Source: an uncultured Chitinophagaceae bacterium
GTDB lineage: Bacteria; Bacteroidota; Bacteroidia; Chitinophagales; Chitinophagaceae
Direction: 5' to 3'
Length of the DNA: 8,376 bases
Assembly: GCA_934502905.1 (NCBI GenBank)
Contig: CAKSVK010000150.1
Span: 1 to 8,376, forward strand
Shown here: positions 1 through 7,500 of the stretch, piece by piece
Layout of the letters: each line of letters starts with the position of its first letter
Numbering within the stretch: position 1 is the first letter of the stretch
The notes under the pieces: generated by a model
Databases searched by the model: none
Seen by the model: only the letters and a program-made list of their open reading frames with translations
Told to the model about the DNA's origin: nothing
Translations under genes and position numbers: made by a program

Positions 1-2
1 GG

Positions 3-92
3 TTACTCCACGAAAAAGTAAGTATAGGAATGTTAGCCGTTACAGTTGGGGTAATTCTTTGTGTGGCAGGTACAAAGAAATTTGCAAAATAG
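3..92 (+). CDS. C-terminal end of a probable DMT/EamA-family transporter (partial)
   Basis: Only the last 29 codons are inside the window; the gene begins beyond the left edge and stops at TAG 90-92. The peptide begins with a short charged stretch (LLHEKVS), continues as one hydrophobic glycine-containing helix (IGMLAVTVGVILCVAG), and ends in a basic tail (TKKFAK). This is the pattern of the tenth transmembrane helix of EamA/DMT drug and metabolite exporters, where 'E-x-x-x-x-x-x-x-G' precedes a Gly/Val-rich helix. These are inner-membrane carriers; the substrate cannot be guessed. The family call rests on one helix, so it is tentative, but a membrane-protein C-terminus is well supported. The next gene starts 48 nt downstream on the same strand. 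Confidence 0.5.
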   Translation, partial: LLHEKVSIGMLAVTVGVILCVAGTKKFAK

Positions 93-140
93 AGAACAAG
101 CTCATTTTTAGTATTAAATAAGATAAAATAAACAAAGATT

Positions 141-746
141 ATGTTTATACCCAATAGTTTTAAATTTGAGGATAGGGCTGAAAAAATTGCTTTTATGAAG
201 CAATACAGTTTTGCAACAATTATCACGGTTAAAGACAATGTACCCATTGCCACACAATTACCATTCGTTATAGATGATAGTTCAGATAATCTGATATTGA
301 GTTCTCATTTTGCCATAGCAAACGAGCAGACAAAATACATAGAAGCAAACACATCATTGGTTATTTTCACAGAGCCACACGCCTATATTTCGCCTGTACA
401 TTACGACAAACATGAAAGCGTACCCACTTGGGATTACATTGCTGTACACGCTTATGGGAAAGCAAAAATAATCGAAGATGAAAACGAAAAAATCAAAGCA
501 TTAGAGCAAATGATAAGGTTCTATGAAAAAGACTATTTGCAACAATGGGAAAGTTTATCCGATAAGTTTAAAAAAGGAATGATGAGGGGCATAGTAGCAT
601 TTGAATTAGAGGTAACCGACTTACAAGGACAAAAGAAATTAAGCCAAAACAAGACAGAAATCGAAAGGCAACGAATAGTAGAACATTTGGAACAAAGCAA
701 TAATACAGTAGAAAAGGACATTGCAATCTATATCCAAAAGCTATAA
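141..746 (+). CDS. PaiB-like FMN-binding protein / putative transcriptional regulator
   Basis: A 201-aa cytoplasmic protein of the FMN-binding split-barrel PaiB family (Pfam FMN_bind_2), which is usually slightly over 200 aa, so it is full length. The N-terminus MFIP-x-x-F fits the family start. Other family-like stretches are QLPFVID (39-45), AYISPVHY (81-88), VPTWDYIAVHAYGK (94-107) and KKLSQNK (165-171) near the end. The family is named for Bacillus PaiB, described as a negative regulator of sporulation and degradative enzymes. Many members are annotated only as FMN-binding, and no helix-turn-helix is visible here, so DNA binding is not shown by the sequence. The start ATG 141 has only AT-rich sequence upstream and no Shine-Dalgarno, which is normal in Bacteroidetes. 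The gene is clearly more AT-rich than the repair genes to its right. Confidence 0.85.
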   Translation: MFIPNSFKFEDRAEKIAFMKQYSFATIITVKDNVPIATQLPFVIDDSSDNLILSSHFAIANEQTKYIEANTSLVIFTEPHAYISPVHYDKHESVPTWDYIAVHAYGKAKIIEDENEKIKALEQMIRFYEKDYLQQWESLSDKFKKGMMRGIVAFELEVTDLQGQKKLSQNKTEIERQRIVEHLEQSNNTVEKDIAIYIQKL

Positions 747-777
747 TTGTTACGAAGTCAAATTTGATAATTGCCAA

Positions 778-963
778 ATGAAAAAATTCTATAACAAAAC
801 ACTAAACAAATTAGAAACGGCAATCAACGGTTTGGAAATCGAAGTCGAAAACCCTTTAAGACGGGTAGAAGCTATTATACCTGTTGTAATGCAGAGCCTT
901 TCCGAGTTAAAAGACTATGTGCTAAAAAAAGGGTTCAGCAAAACGTTACCTTACAATCTTTGA
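778..963 (+). pseudogene. Truncated RteC-like N-terminal remnant
   Basis: A 61-codon ORF starting at ATG 778, 31 nt after the PaiB-like gene. An in-frame TTG at 721 would lengthen it, but the added residues look random and overlap the previous gene. Residues 1-53 (MKKFYNKTLNKLE, then EVENPLRRVEAII, then SLSELKDYVLKKGF) resemble the N-terminal helices of RteC, a regulator of excision and transfer of Bacteroides conjugative transposons. RteC normally continues with an 'EEI-FFK-KP' motif and is several times longer. Here similarity stops at the Phe of 'KGF' (residue 53), and an unrelated tail SKTLPYNL leads to a stop. I checked the other two frames downstream and saw no convincing continuation. 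The likeliest reading is the stump of a decayed or deleted mobile element. It could instead be a small stand-alone protein that shares this helix pattern. Confidence 0.55.
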
Positions 964-973
964 TTATCCACAT

Positions 974-1005
974 AAAAGCCTTGTTTTCAACTAAAAAAGG
1001 CTTTT
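974..1005. terminator. Bidirectional intrinsic terminator
   Basis: AAAAGCCTT (974-982) and AAGGCTTTT (997-1005) are perfect 9-bp inverted arms around a 14-nt loop. TTTT 984-987 and AAAA 993-996 can extend the stem after one bulged base. On the plus strand the right arm ends in a run of five T (1002-1006). Read on the minus strand, the hairpin also ends in TTTT. It lies 10 nt after the RteC-like stop and 11 nt beyond the dinB stop, so it can end transcription from both converging units. Confidence 0.75.
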
Positions 1006-1016
1006 TCCTGAAAACT

Positions 1017-2111
1017 TTAAAATAATTTTAACTGAGTATCCTGGTCTTTTTTATTGCTCGCCGGAAGGTCAAAATTTGAAATACCCACACCTAATAATCT
1101 TATTTTCTTCCCGGTCAAATCGGTCTTATCCAATATTTCTTTTGCCGTGCCGGTAACAGCTGTATTCTCGTTAATAAGTGTTTCCAGTGAATGACTGCGC
1201 GTCATAATGGTAAAATCATGAAACTTGAACTTAACGGTAACCGTCCTGCCTTTTAAGCCGGAGCGTTGTAATCTTTCAGCCAGGCGCCTGGAAAGAATCT
1301 CCAGTTCAGCCAGCATTGCTTCTTTTGTGGTCAAATCTTCCTGGTATGTATCTTCTACACTTACGGATTTTGTTTCCCTGTGCGGTTGTACAGCGCGGTC
1401 ATCAATGCCTCTGACGATCTGGTAATAGAACTTGCCTGTTTTCCCGAAGTGGTGTATCATCTGCGCTTCGGAAAGCTTTTTCAGATCAGCCCCTGTGTGT
1501 AAGCCCATTGCTTTCATTTTGGCAGCCGTGACCTTTCCTACTCCGAAAAACTTTTCTACTTCCAGCCCTTCCATGAACCCCTCTATTTTGGAAGGACCTA
1601 TAAAAGTAAGCCCATCAGGCTTTTGCATATCAGAAGCTATTTTGGCAACAAACTTATTAATGGAAACGCCTGCAGAAGCTGTAAGCTGTAATTCGTCTTT
1701 GATCGCTTTTTTAATCAGCGTTGCTGTTTCTATTGCCGAGCCAATACCCTGCTTATCCCCGGTTACATCCAGGTAGGCTTCATCCAGTGAAAGTGGCTCT
1801 ATAATATCTGTATAACGATGAAAAATTTCACGGATATGATTGGAAACTGCTTTATAGGCATCAAAACGGGGATATACAAATATAGCATCAGGGCAAAGTC
1901 GCTGGGCGGTCTTAGAAGGCATAGCAGAACGGATTCCAAATTTTCTGGCTTCATAACTGGCAGTAGCCACTACGCCACCTCTTCCTTCAGGAGGACCACC
2001 CACGATCACAGGCTTACCCCGGTATTCGGGAAAATCCCTCTGCTCTACAGAAGCATAAAATGCATCCATGTCAATGTGGATGATCTTACGATATGTTACT
2101 TCATCAATCAT
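1017..2111 (-). CDS. dinB: DNA polymerase IV (Y-family translesion polymerase)
   Basis: A 364-aa, full-length Y-family polymerase that extends primers past damaged bases without proofreading. The palm begins with IIHIDMDAFYASVEQ (10-24). D14 is the first catalytic Asp, and Y19 is at the steric-gate position that excludes ribonucleotides. The second catalytic motif is SLDEAYLDVTG (108-118) with D110 and E111. A-S-A-G-V-S-I-N-K-F (145-154) and K-P-D-G-L (164-168) are typical palm elements. A helix-hairpin-helix thumb, FFGVGKVTAAKMKAMGL, spans 188-204. The little-finger domain runs from about 245 to 345. The protein ends in QLKLF (360-364), a near-ideal sliding-clamp binding motif. All catalytic residues are present, so it should be active. 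It is transcribed away from the imuA-imuB-dnaE2 operon. ATG 2111 places the catalytic motif a few residues in, as expected; no Shine-Dalgarno is evident. Confidence 0.97.
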   Translation of the reverse strand: MIDEVTYRKIIHIDMDAFYASVEQRDFPEYRGKPVIVGGPPEGRGGVVATASYEARKFGIRSAMPSKTAQRLCPDAIFVYPRFDAYKAVSNHIREIFHRYTDIIEPLSLDEAYLDVTGDKQGIGSAIETATLIKKAIKDELQLTASAGVSINKFVAKIASDMQKPDGLTFIGPSKIEGFMEGLEVEKFFGVGKVTAAKMKAMGLHTGADLKKLSEAQMIHHFGKTGKFYYQIVRGIDDRAVQPHRETKSVSVEDTYQEDLTTKEAMLAELEILSRRLAERLQRSGLKGRTVTVKFKFHDFTIMTRSHSLETLINENTAVTGTAKEILDKTDLTGKKIRLLGVGISNFDLPASNKKDQDTQLKLF

Positions 2112-2145
2112 TTGTTGATTTTACCCCAGTTGCTTTCCCATGACA

Positions 2146-2157
2146 TTAAAGCTTTAA
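2146..2157. promoter_or_regulatory. 12-bp palindrome TTAAAGCTTTAA in the dinB/imuA divergent region
   Basis: A perfect 12-bp palindrome lies 35 nt upstream of the dinB start and 110 nt upstream of the preferred imuA start. Its position between two divergently transcribed DNA-damage-tolerance units suits an operator for a dimeric repressor such as a LexA-like protein, but it matches no operator consensus I know. AT-rich palindromes of this length also arise by chance, so the call is tentative. Confidence 0.3.
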
Positions 2158-2167
2158 CATGTAACTA

Positions 2168-2180
2168 CCAGATTCTCTGG
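2168..2180. promoter_or_regulatory. Inverted repeat CCAGA-TTC-TCTGG, possible operator
   Basis: Perfect 5-bp arms CCAGA (2168-2172) and TCTGG (2176-2180) flank a 3-bp spacer. The site is near the middle of the dinB/imuA divergent region. It is more G+C-rich than the other two palindromes here, so it is less easily put down to base composition. No matching regulator is encoded in the window. Confidence 0.3.
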
Positions 2181-2230
2181 GCGGTATCCCCTTATTTCTA
2201 AAAATGTTTTATTTCAGTTATCAGCCTTGC

Positions 2231-2242
2231 CAAAAATTTTTG
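2231..2242. promoter_or_regulatory. 12-bp palindrome CAAAAATTTTTG upstream of imuA
   Basis: A perfect palindrome lies 24 nt before the preferred imuA start (ATG 2267) and just before the GGAGG at 2248-2252. Its last eight bases (AATTTTTG) differ at one defined position from the Bacteroidetes -7 element TAnnTTTG, but no TTG-type -33 element is seen at the right distance. It would lie inside the coding region if ATG 2204 were the real start. It is listed because of its position only. Confidence 0.2.
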
Positions 2243-2266
2243 TTGCTGGAGGCTAAAGTAGTGCCC

Positions 2267-2995
2267 ATGACCGGAAAAAAAAGTGAGCAGTTAAAAAAAC
2301 TGCAAAAAGAAATACTGGATTTGCAGGGCTTTCGTACGCCGTTGGAAAGTGAGCGTAGGGACACTGGTTTGGGAGTGATCAATGAAGCTTTTCCTAACAA
2401 TACATTTCCTGTTTCAGCAGTACATGAGTTTATCAGCCAGACTAAAGAAGAAGCGGCGGCGGCCTGCGGGTTTATGGCGGGAGTATTAAGTACACTCATG
2501 AAAAACGGAAACTGTCTTTGGGTAAATACCGGGAAACTAATATTCCCACCGGCTTTAAGAGCATTTGGCATTGCGCCTGACCAGGTGATTTTCGTGAATG
2601 TCACTAATACCAAAGATATCCTTTGGGTAATTGAAGAAGGTCTGAAATGCGATAGCCTGGCTGCCGTAGTTGGAGAAGTACAGGATATAACCTTTACAGA
2701 ATCCCGGCGTCTGCAACTGGCGGTTGAAAAGAGTCATACCACCGGGTTTATTCATAGAAATATTCCCCGGTCTCTGAATAATATAGCCTGTGTATCACGA
2801 TGGAAAATAACACCATTTGCCAGTGTAGGTGAAGAAGCTATGCCCGGAGTTGGATTTCCGTGCTGGAAGGTTGAACTATCGAAGATACGTAATGGCAGGC
2901 CCGGCACATGGAAAGTGCAATGGATGGATAACCACTTTAAGGTTATTACAGCACAATCCTCAACAAACGTTGTACCGATAAGAAGAACAGGATAA
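2267..2995 (+). CDS. imuA: ImuA, RecA-like mutasome accessory protein
   Basis: A 242-aa protein of the Bacteroidetes ImuA (error-prone repair) type, the accessory partner of ImuB and DnaE2 in damage-induced mutagenesis. Family-like stretches are LQKEILDLQGF (12-22), GLGVINEAFPNNTFP (35-49), AVHEFIS (51-57), LIFPPALRAFGIAPDQVIFV (91-110), LAAVVGEVQ (131-139), RRLQLAVEKS (147-156) and PGVGFPCWKVEL (193-204). The fold is RecA-like, but no Walker A GxxxxGK[ST] is present where one would be expected (about 61-75), so ATP hydrolysis is unlikely. I chose ATG 2267 because the conserved region begins directly after it. GTG 2261 sits 8 nt after a GGAGG and is a credible alternative. ATG 2204 adds 21 unconserved residues. 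The stop is followed by one base and then the imuB start, indicating a co-transcribed and probably coupled operon. Confidence 0.9.
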   Translation: MTGKKSEQLKKLQKEILDLQGFRTPLESERRDTGLGVINEAFPNNTFPVSAVHEFISQTKEEAAAACGFMAGVLSTLMKNGNCLWVNTGKLIFPPALRAFGIAPDQVIFVNVTNTKDILWVIEEGLKCDSLAAVVGEVQDITFTESRRLQLAVEKSHTTGFIHRNIPRSLNNIACVSRWKITPFASVGEEAMPGVGFPCWKVELSKIRNGRPGTWKVQWMDNHFKVITAQSSTNVVPIRRTG

Positions 2996-2996
2996 G

Positions 2997-4499
2997 ATGG
3001 GCAGGTTTTTATCAATATGGTTGCCGTATTTAATTACGGACAGGGCAACCCGGCTTCGGGCGGAACTAAAAGCAACTGCTTTTGTAACCGTAGCTCCGGA
3101 TCGTGGACGCATGATAATAAAAGCAGTCAATCTGGTAGCTGTACAACAAGGCATTGCCGCAGGTATGGTGGTAGCAGATGCAAAAGCTATGTTGCCGGAT
3201 CTAACCGTATTACAGCACCAAGAAGGCATCGAGGGAAAATTGTTATCAAAGCTGGCTGAATGGTGCCTGCGCTTCACACCGGTAGCTGCTGTTGATCCGC
3301 CGGATGGTATTGTGTTGGATATAAGCGGCTGTGCGCACCTTTGGGGTGGAGAAGCAATGTATCTAAAAGATATTCTGAGCAAATTGGATAACATCGGCTT
3401 TACCGCCAGTGCAGCCATTGCCGATACGGTAGGTACTGCCTGGGCAGTAGCAAGATTTGAAACAGAAAACCGGATCGTTCTCCCCGGCAGGCAATTGGAG
3501 ACTATCAGCCCTTTGCCGCCTGCTGCTTTGCGCCTGGAAGCTTCTGTGGTGGAACGTTTGCAAAAACTGGGGCTTTACAAAATCAGCCATTTTATTAACA
3601 TGCCCCGAAGTGTATTATACCGGCGTTTCGGACAGGCGCTTTTAAACCGTATAGACCAGGCTTTAGGTCAGGCCATTGAAATACCGGAACCGGTACAGCC
3701 TGCTGTTATTTACCAGGAGCGACTTTCTTGCCTGGAGCCGATTAAAAACCGCTCGGGTATTGACATTGCCCTGGAAAGGCTGTTGAAGCAATTATGCCGG
3801 CAGCTTTCAAAAGAGGGCAAGGGACTGCGCACCGCTATTTTCAAAAGTTATCGTATAGACGGAAACCTACAGCAAATTACCATAGGTACCAATCGCCCTG
3901 CTCGTAGCGTACAGCATCTGTTGAAATTATTTGAACAGAAATTAGATGGTATCCGTCCAGGTTTAGGTATTGAATTATTTGTATTGGAAGCGCCTGTGGT
4001 AGAAGAGCTCTCAGCACAGCAGGAATCTTTATGGAAAGTGCTGGGCGACAGCGAGCCCAATACAGAACTATTTAGCCTACTAGACCGCATTGCAGGTAAA
4101 GTGGGTAGTAATGCTGTGCATCGCTATTTACCTGCTGCACATTTCTGGCCCGAGCGTTCTTTTAAAGCAGCCACCCCAATTTTTGAAAAGACGGATGCTA
4201 CATGGCGCAAAGACCGTGCACGCCCGATCATACTATTACCAGTACCTGAAAAAATTGAGGTTACAGTTCCATTACCGGACTACCCGCCTATGTTGTTTAT
4301 CTATAAAGGGAAAATATATAAAGTAAAAAAAGCAGACGGACCAGAAAGGATTGAACGGGAATGGTGGCTGGACAAAGGTTTGCAGCGGGATTACTATTGT
4401 GTGGAAGATGAAACTGGCGCCCGTTATTGGCTGTTCCGTGCAGGGCATTATCATGATAAGAATAAGCCAGAATGGTTTATCCATGGATTTTTTGCATAA
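2997..4499 (+). CDS. imuB: ImuB, catalytically inactive Y-family adaptor
   Basis: A 500-aa Y-family homologue that acts as the scaffold linking DnaE2 and ImuA to the sliding clamp. Compared with dinB in this window, the first motif is FLSIWLPYLITDRA (4-17), with no D-x-D metal ligands. The SLDEAY motif is replaced by GIVLDISGCAHLWGGE (104-119), which lacks the paired Asp-Glu. It is therefore a non-catalytic polymerase fold, as known for ImuB. A thumb-like segment follows at about 165-230, with the little-finger region at about 240-335. QQESLW (341-346) lies where mycobacterial ImuB has its clamp-binding QLPLWG and is probably the equivalent. The C-terminus (about 375-500) is ImuB-specific and ends in WFIHGFFA, like the usual W-x-x-HG-x-FA. 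The length is normal. The start ATG 2997 is 1 nt after the imuA stop; dnaE2 starts 5 nt after its own stop. Confidence 0.95.
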   Translation: MGRFLSIWLPYLITDRATRLRAELKATAFVTVAPDRGRMIIKAVNLVAVQQGIAAGMVVADAKAMLPDLTVLQHQEGIEGKLLSKLAEWCLRFTPVAAVDPPDGIVLDISGCAHLWGGEAMYLKDILSKLDNIGFTASAAIADTVGTAWAVARFETENRIVLPGRQLETISPLPPAALRLEASVVERLQKLGLYKISHFINMPRSVLYRRFGQALLNRIDQALGQAIEIPEPVQPAVIYQERLSCLEPIKNRSGIDIALERLLKQLCRQLSKEGKGLRTAIFKSYRIDGNLQQITIGTNRPARSVQHLLKLFEQKLDGIRPGLGIELFVLEAPVVEELSAQQESLWKVLGDSEPNTELFSLLDRIAGKVGSNAVHRYLPAAHFWPERSFKAATPIFEKTDATWRKDRARPIILLPVPEKIEVTVPLPDYPPMLFIYKGKIYKVKKADGPERIEREWWLDKGLQRDYYCVEDETGARYWLFRAGHYHDKNKPEWFIHGFFA

Positions 4500-4504
4500 A
4501 GAAA

Positions 4505-7500
4505 ATGAGTTATACAGAGTTACAGGTTACAACTAATTTTACTTTTCTGCGCGGTGGATCGCACCCGGAGGAACTTGTAAGTTACGCAGCGGAACTGGGT
4601 TACAATACTATTGCTATTACCGACCGCAATACCCTGGCAGGTGTAGTACGTGCACATACGGCAGCCCGGAGTAAAGGTATTCGTATTATACCTGCCTGCC
4701 GCCTTGACCTGTTAGATGGACTTTCCCTATTGGCTTATCCCACCGATATAAAAGCATACAGCAGGCTTTCTTCTTTACTTACCAGGGGTAACCTGCGTAC
4801 CGAAAAAGGAAAATGTGATTTATACAAAAAGGACGTGTATGAGCTGGCAGAGGGAATGTTGTTCATTATTGTTACACCCGATGAACTGAACGAGCGGTTT
4901 GATTTGGATGATGGGTTTAAAAACACGGTAAAAGAATACAGGCAGCAGCTGGGAAAAAGCGTTTATTTAGGTGCTTCTTTCTCCTACCAGGGAAATGACG
5001 CAAAAAAGCTATTTCGCCTGTTCCAACTGTCAAGGCAATATGACATACCATTAGTGGCTGTTAATGATGTACATTACCATGCCCCTGGGTGTAGAGAGCT
5101 GCAAGACATACTTACTTGCATCCGCGAAAAATGCACTATTTACAATGCGGGGTTTCTTCTTTACCAGAATGCAGAAAGGTATTTGAAACCGGAAATAGAG
5201 ATGTCGCGTTTGTTCCTGCGGTATCCTGATGCGATAGTACGTACAGAGGAAATTGCCAGTGCCTGTACATTTTCGCTTGATGAATTACGGTATATATATC
5301 CCGAGGAAAATACTGCGGAAGGGCGAACACCTATGGAACAAATTACTTATCTGGCATGGAAGCACGCATATGAGCGGTTTGGCGATCCGTTACCCCAGAA
5401 GATTAAAGATTCCATTGAATACGAATTGCGGTTTATTAAAGAGATGAATTATGCTGCCTATTTTCTTACCGTTTATAACCTTGTTCATACAGCTGGTAAC
5501 CTGAACATACTGTGCCAGGGACGTGGTTCGGCTGCCAATTCTACCATTTGTTATGTTTTAGGTATTACAGCGGTTGATCCAATGAAATTCGACCTGTTGT
5601 TTGAACGGTTTGTATCCTCTGCGAGAAATGAGCCACCGGATATTGACATTGATTTCGAGCATCAACGCCGTGAAGAGGTGATGCAGCATGTTTACAATAA
5701 ATATGGTAGGGATCACGCAGCTATCGTAGCTACGGTAACAATGGTGAAATATAAAGGGGCGATAAGAGATGTAGCCAAAGCAATGGGACTTTCCCAGGAT
5801 GTTATTGATGTATTAGCCGGTTGTAGCGGCACACATGGAGAGGGTGTTGATGAAATGCGCATCCGGGAAGCCGGTTTGAATCCTGATGATCCCCACCTGC
5901 GAAAAATATTGGAACTGACCCAGCAATATATAGGGTTTCCAAGACAATTGGGCCAGCATACAGGAGGCTTTGTTATAACACATAATAAATTGTCCGACTT
6001 ATGCCCGATTCTGAATGCACGCATGGAAAACCGGACGCAATTGGAATGGGACAAAGATGACTTGGATGCTTTGGGTATCCTGAAGATAGATGTGCTGGCA
6101 CTTGGTATGCTTACTACTATTCGAAAATGCTTTGATCTTGCCAGCCAGCATTACCAACTTGATCTGACGCTTGCAAACATACCCCAGGATGACCCCGCTG
6201 TTTACCAAATGACCGCCCGAGCTGATACGATTGGGGTATTCCAGATTGAAAGCCGAGCGCAAATGTCTATGCTACCGCGTTTAAAGCCCAGTTGTTTTTA
6301 TGACCTGGTAATTGAAGTGGCGATCGTGAGACCCGGACCGATTCAGGGTGGAATGGTCCATCCCTTTCTGAAACGTCGTAACGGTTTGGAGCCGGTAACG
6401 TTTCCGTCCGAGGAATTGAAAAGTATTTTAGGGAAAACTTTAGGTGTGCCGTTATTCCAAGAGCAGGCCATGCGGATTGCTATTGTTGCCGCAGGCTTTA
6501 CTCCAACCGAAGCGGATGTCTTAAGAAAAAGCATGGCTACCTTTAAAGCCAAAGGAGAAGTGTCTAAACTGGAAAAAAAGCTGGTTGATGGCATGATTAA
6601 AAATGGCTATTCGCAAGAATATGCACAACGGGTATTCCGACAGCTGGAAGGTTTTGGGAGCTATGGGTTCCCTGAAAGTCATGCAGCCAGCTTCGCGCTA
6701 TTGGTGTATATTTCTGCATGGATTAAATATCACTATCCGGATGTATTTCTCTGTGCACTACTCAACAGTCAGCCGATGGGCTTTTATGCACCGGCGCAGC
6801 TTATTAGTGATGCCCGTAAACATGGTGTTGAAGTAAGACCTGTTGATGTAAATATTTCCGCTTGGGATAATACGTTAGAGGAAACTAACGGAAAATACAA
6901 AGCTGTTCGTTTAGGCTTCCGGCAGGTAAAGGGGCTGAAACAGAAGGAAATGGAGATGTTGGCTGGTGAAAGGAAAGCATATTTTACCACGGTTTATCAA
7001 TTGCGGGATGCAGGCGTTTCGACAGGATCATTGGAACGTTTGGCAGATGCTGATGCGTTCGGATCAATGAGACTGGATCGCCGCCAGGCATTATGGGAAG
7101 TGAGTGCACTTGCCGATCTTCCTACAGGTATTTTTAAAGGACTGGCTTCTGATAGCGATGCCGAGCCGAAAGTGAGACTGCCTGAGATGACACCTGCCGA
7201 ACATGTATTCCAGGATTATAGCAGTACCGGCTTATCATTGAAAGCGCACCCGGTTAGCTTTGTGCGCCAGCAGTTATTGCAATTCAATATACTTACCACG
7301 AAAGCATTAAACTTATTGCAGGACGGCACTTTTGTAAGAGTGGCCGGAGTGGTATTGGTTCGGCAACGCCCCGGTACCGCGAGTGGAATTTGCTTCATCA
7401 CGATAGAAGATGAAACAGGTACAGCTAACCTTGTGGTCTTTAAACACTTATTTGACAAATTTCGTAAAGAGATATTGCAGGCTAAACTGCTTGCTGTATA

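Noticed and set aside
721..777. Upstream TTG start extending the RteC-like fragment by 19 residues
   Set aside because: The extension overlaps the end of the PaiB-like gene and the added residues show no family similarity; ATG 778 fits the RteC N-terminus.
1818..2201. 127-codon plus-strand reading frame over the start of dinB and the divergent region
   Set aside because: It is antisense to the strongly conserved dinB N-terminal catalytic region and shows no recognisable motif; it is a shadow.
3848..4090. Minus-strand reading frame inside imuB
   Set aside because: It is antisense to well-conserved imuB sequence, with Ser/Arg/Cys-rich random composition.
4472..4504. Earlier ATG start for dnaE2 overlapping the end of imuB
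   Set aside because: The added 11 residues are encoded by the conserved imuB C-terminus, and the DnaE2 family start MSYTELQV follows at 4505.
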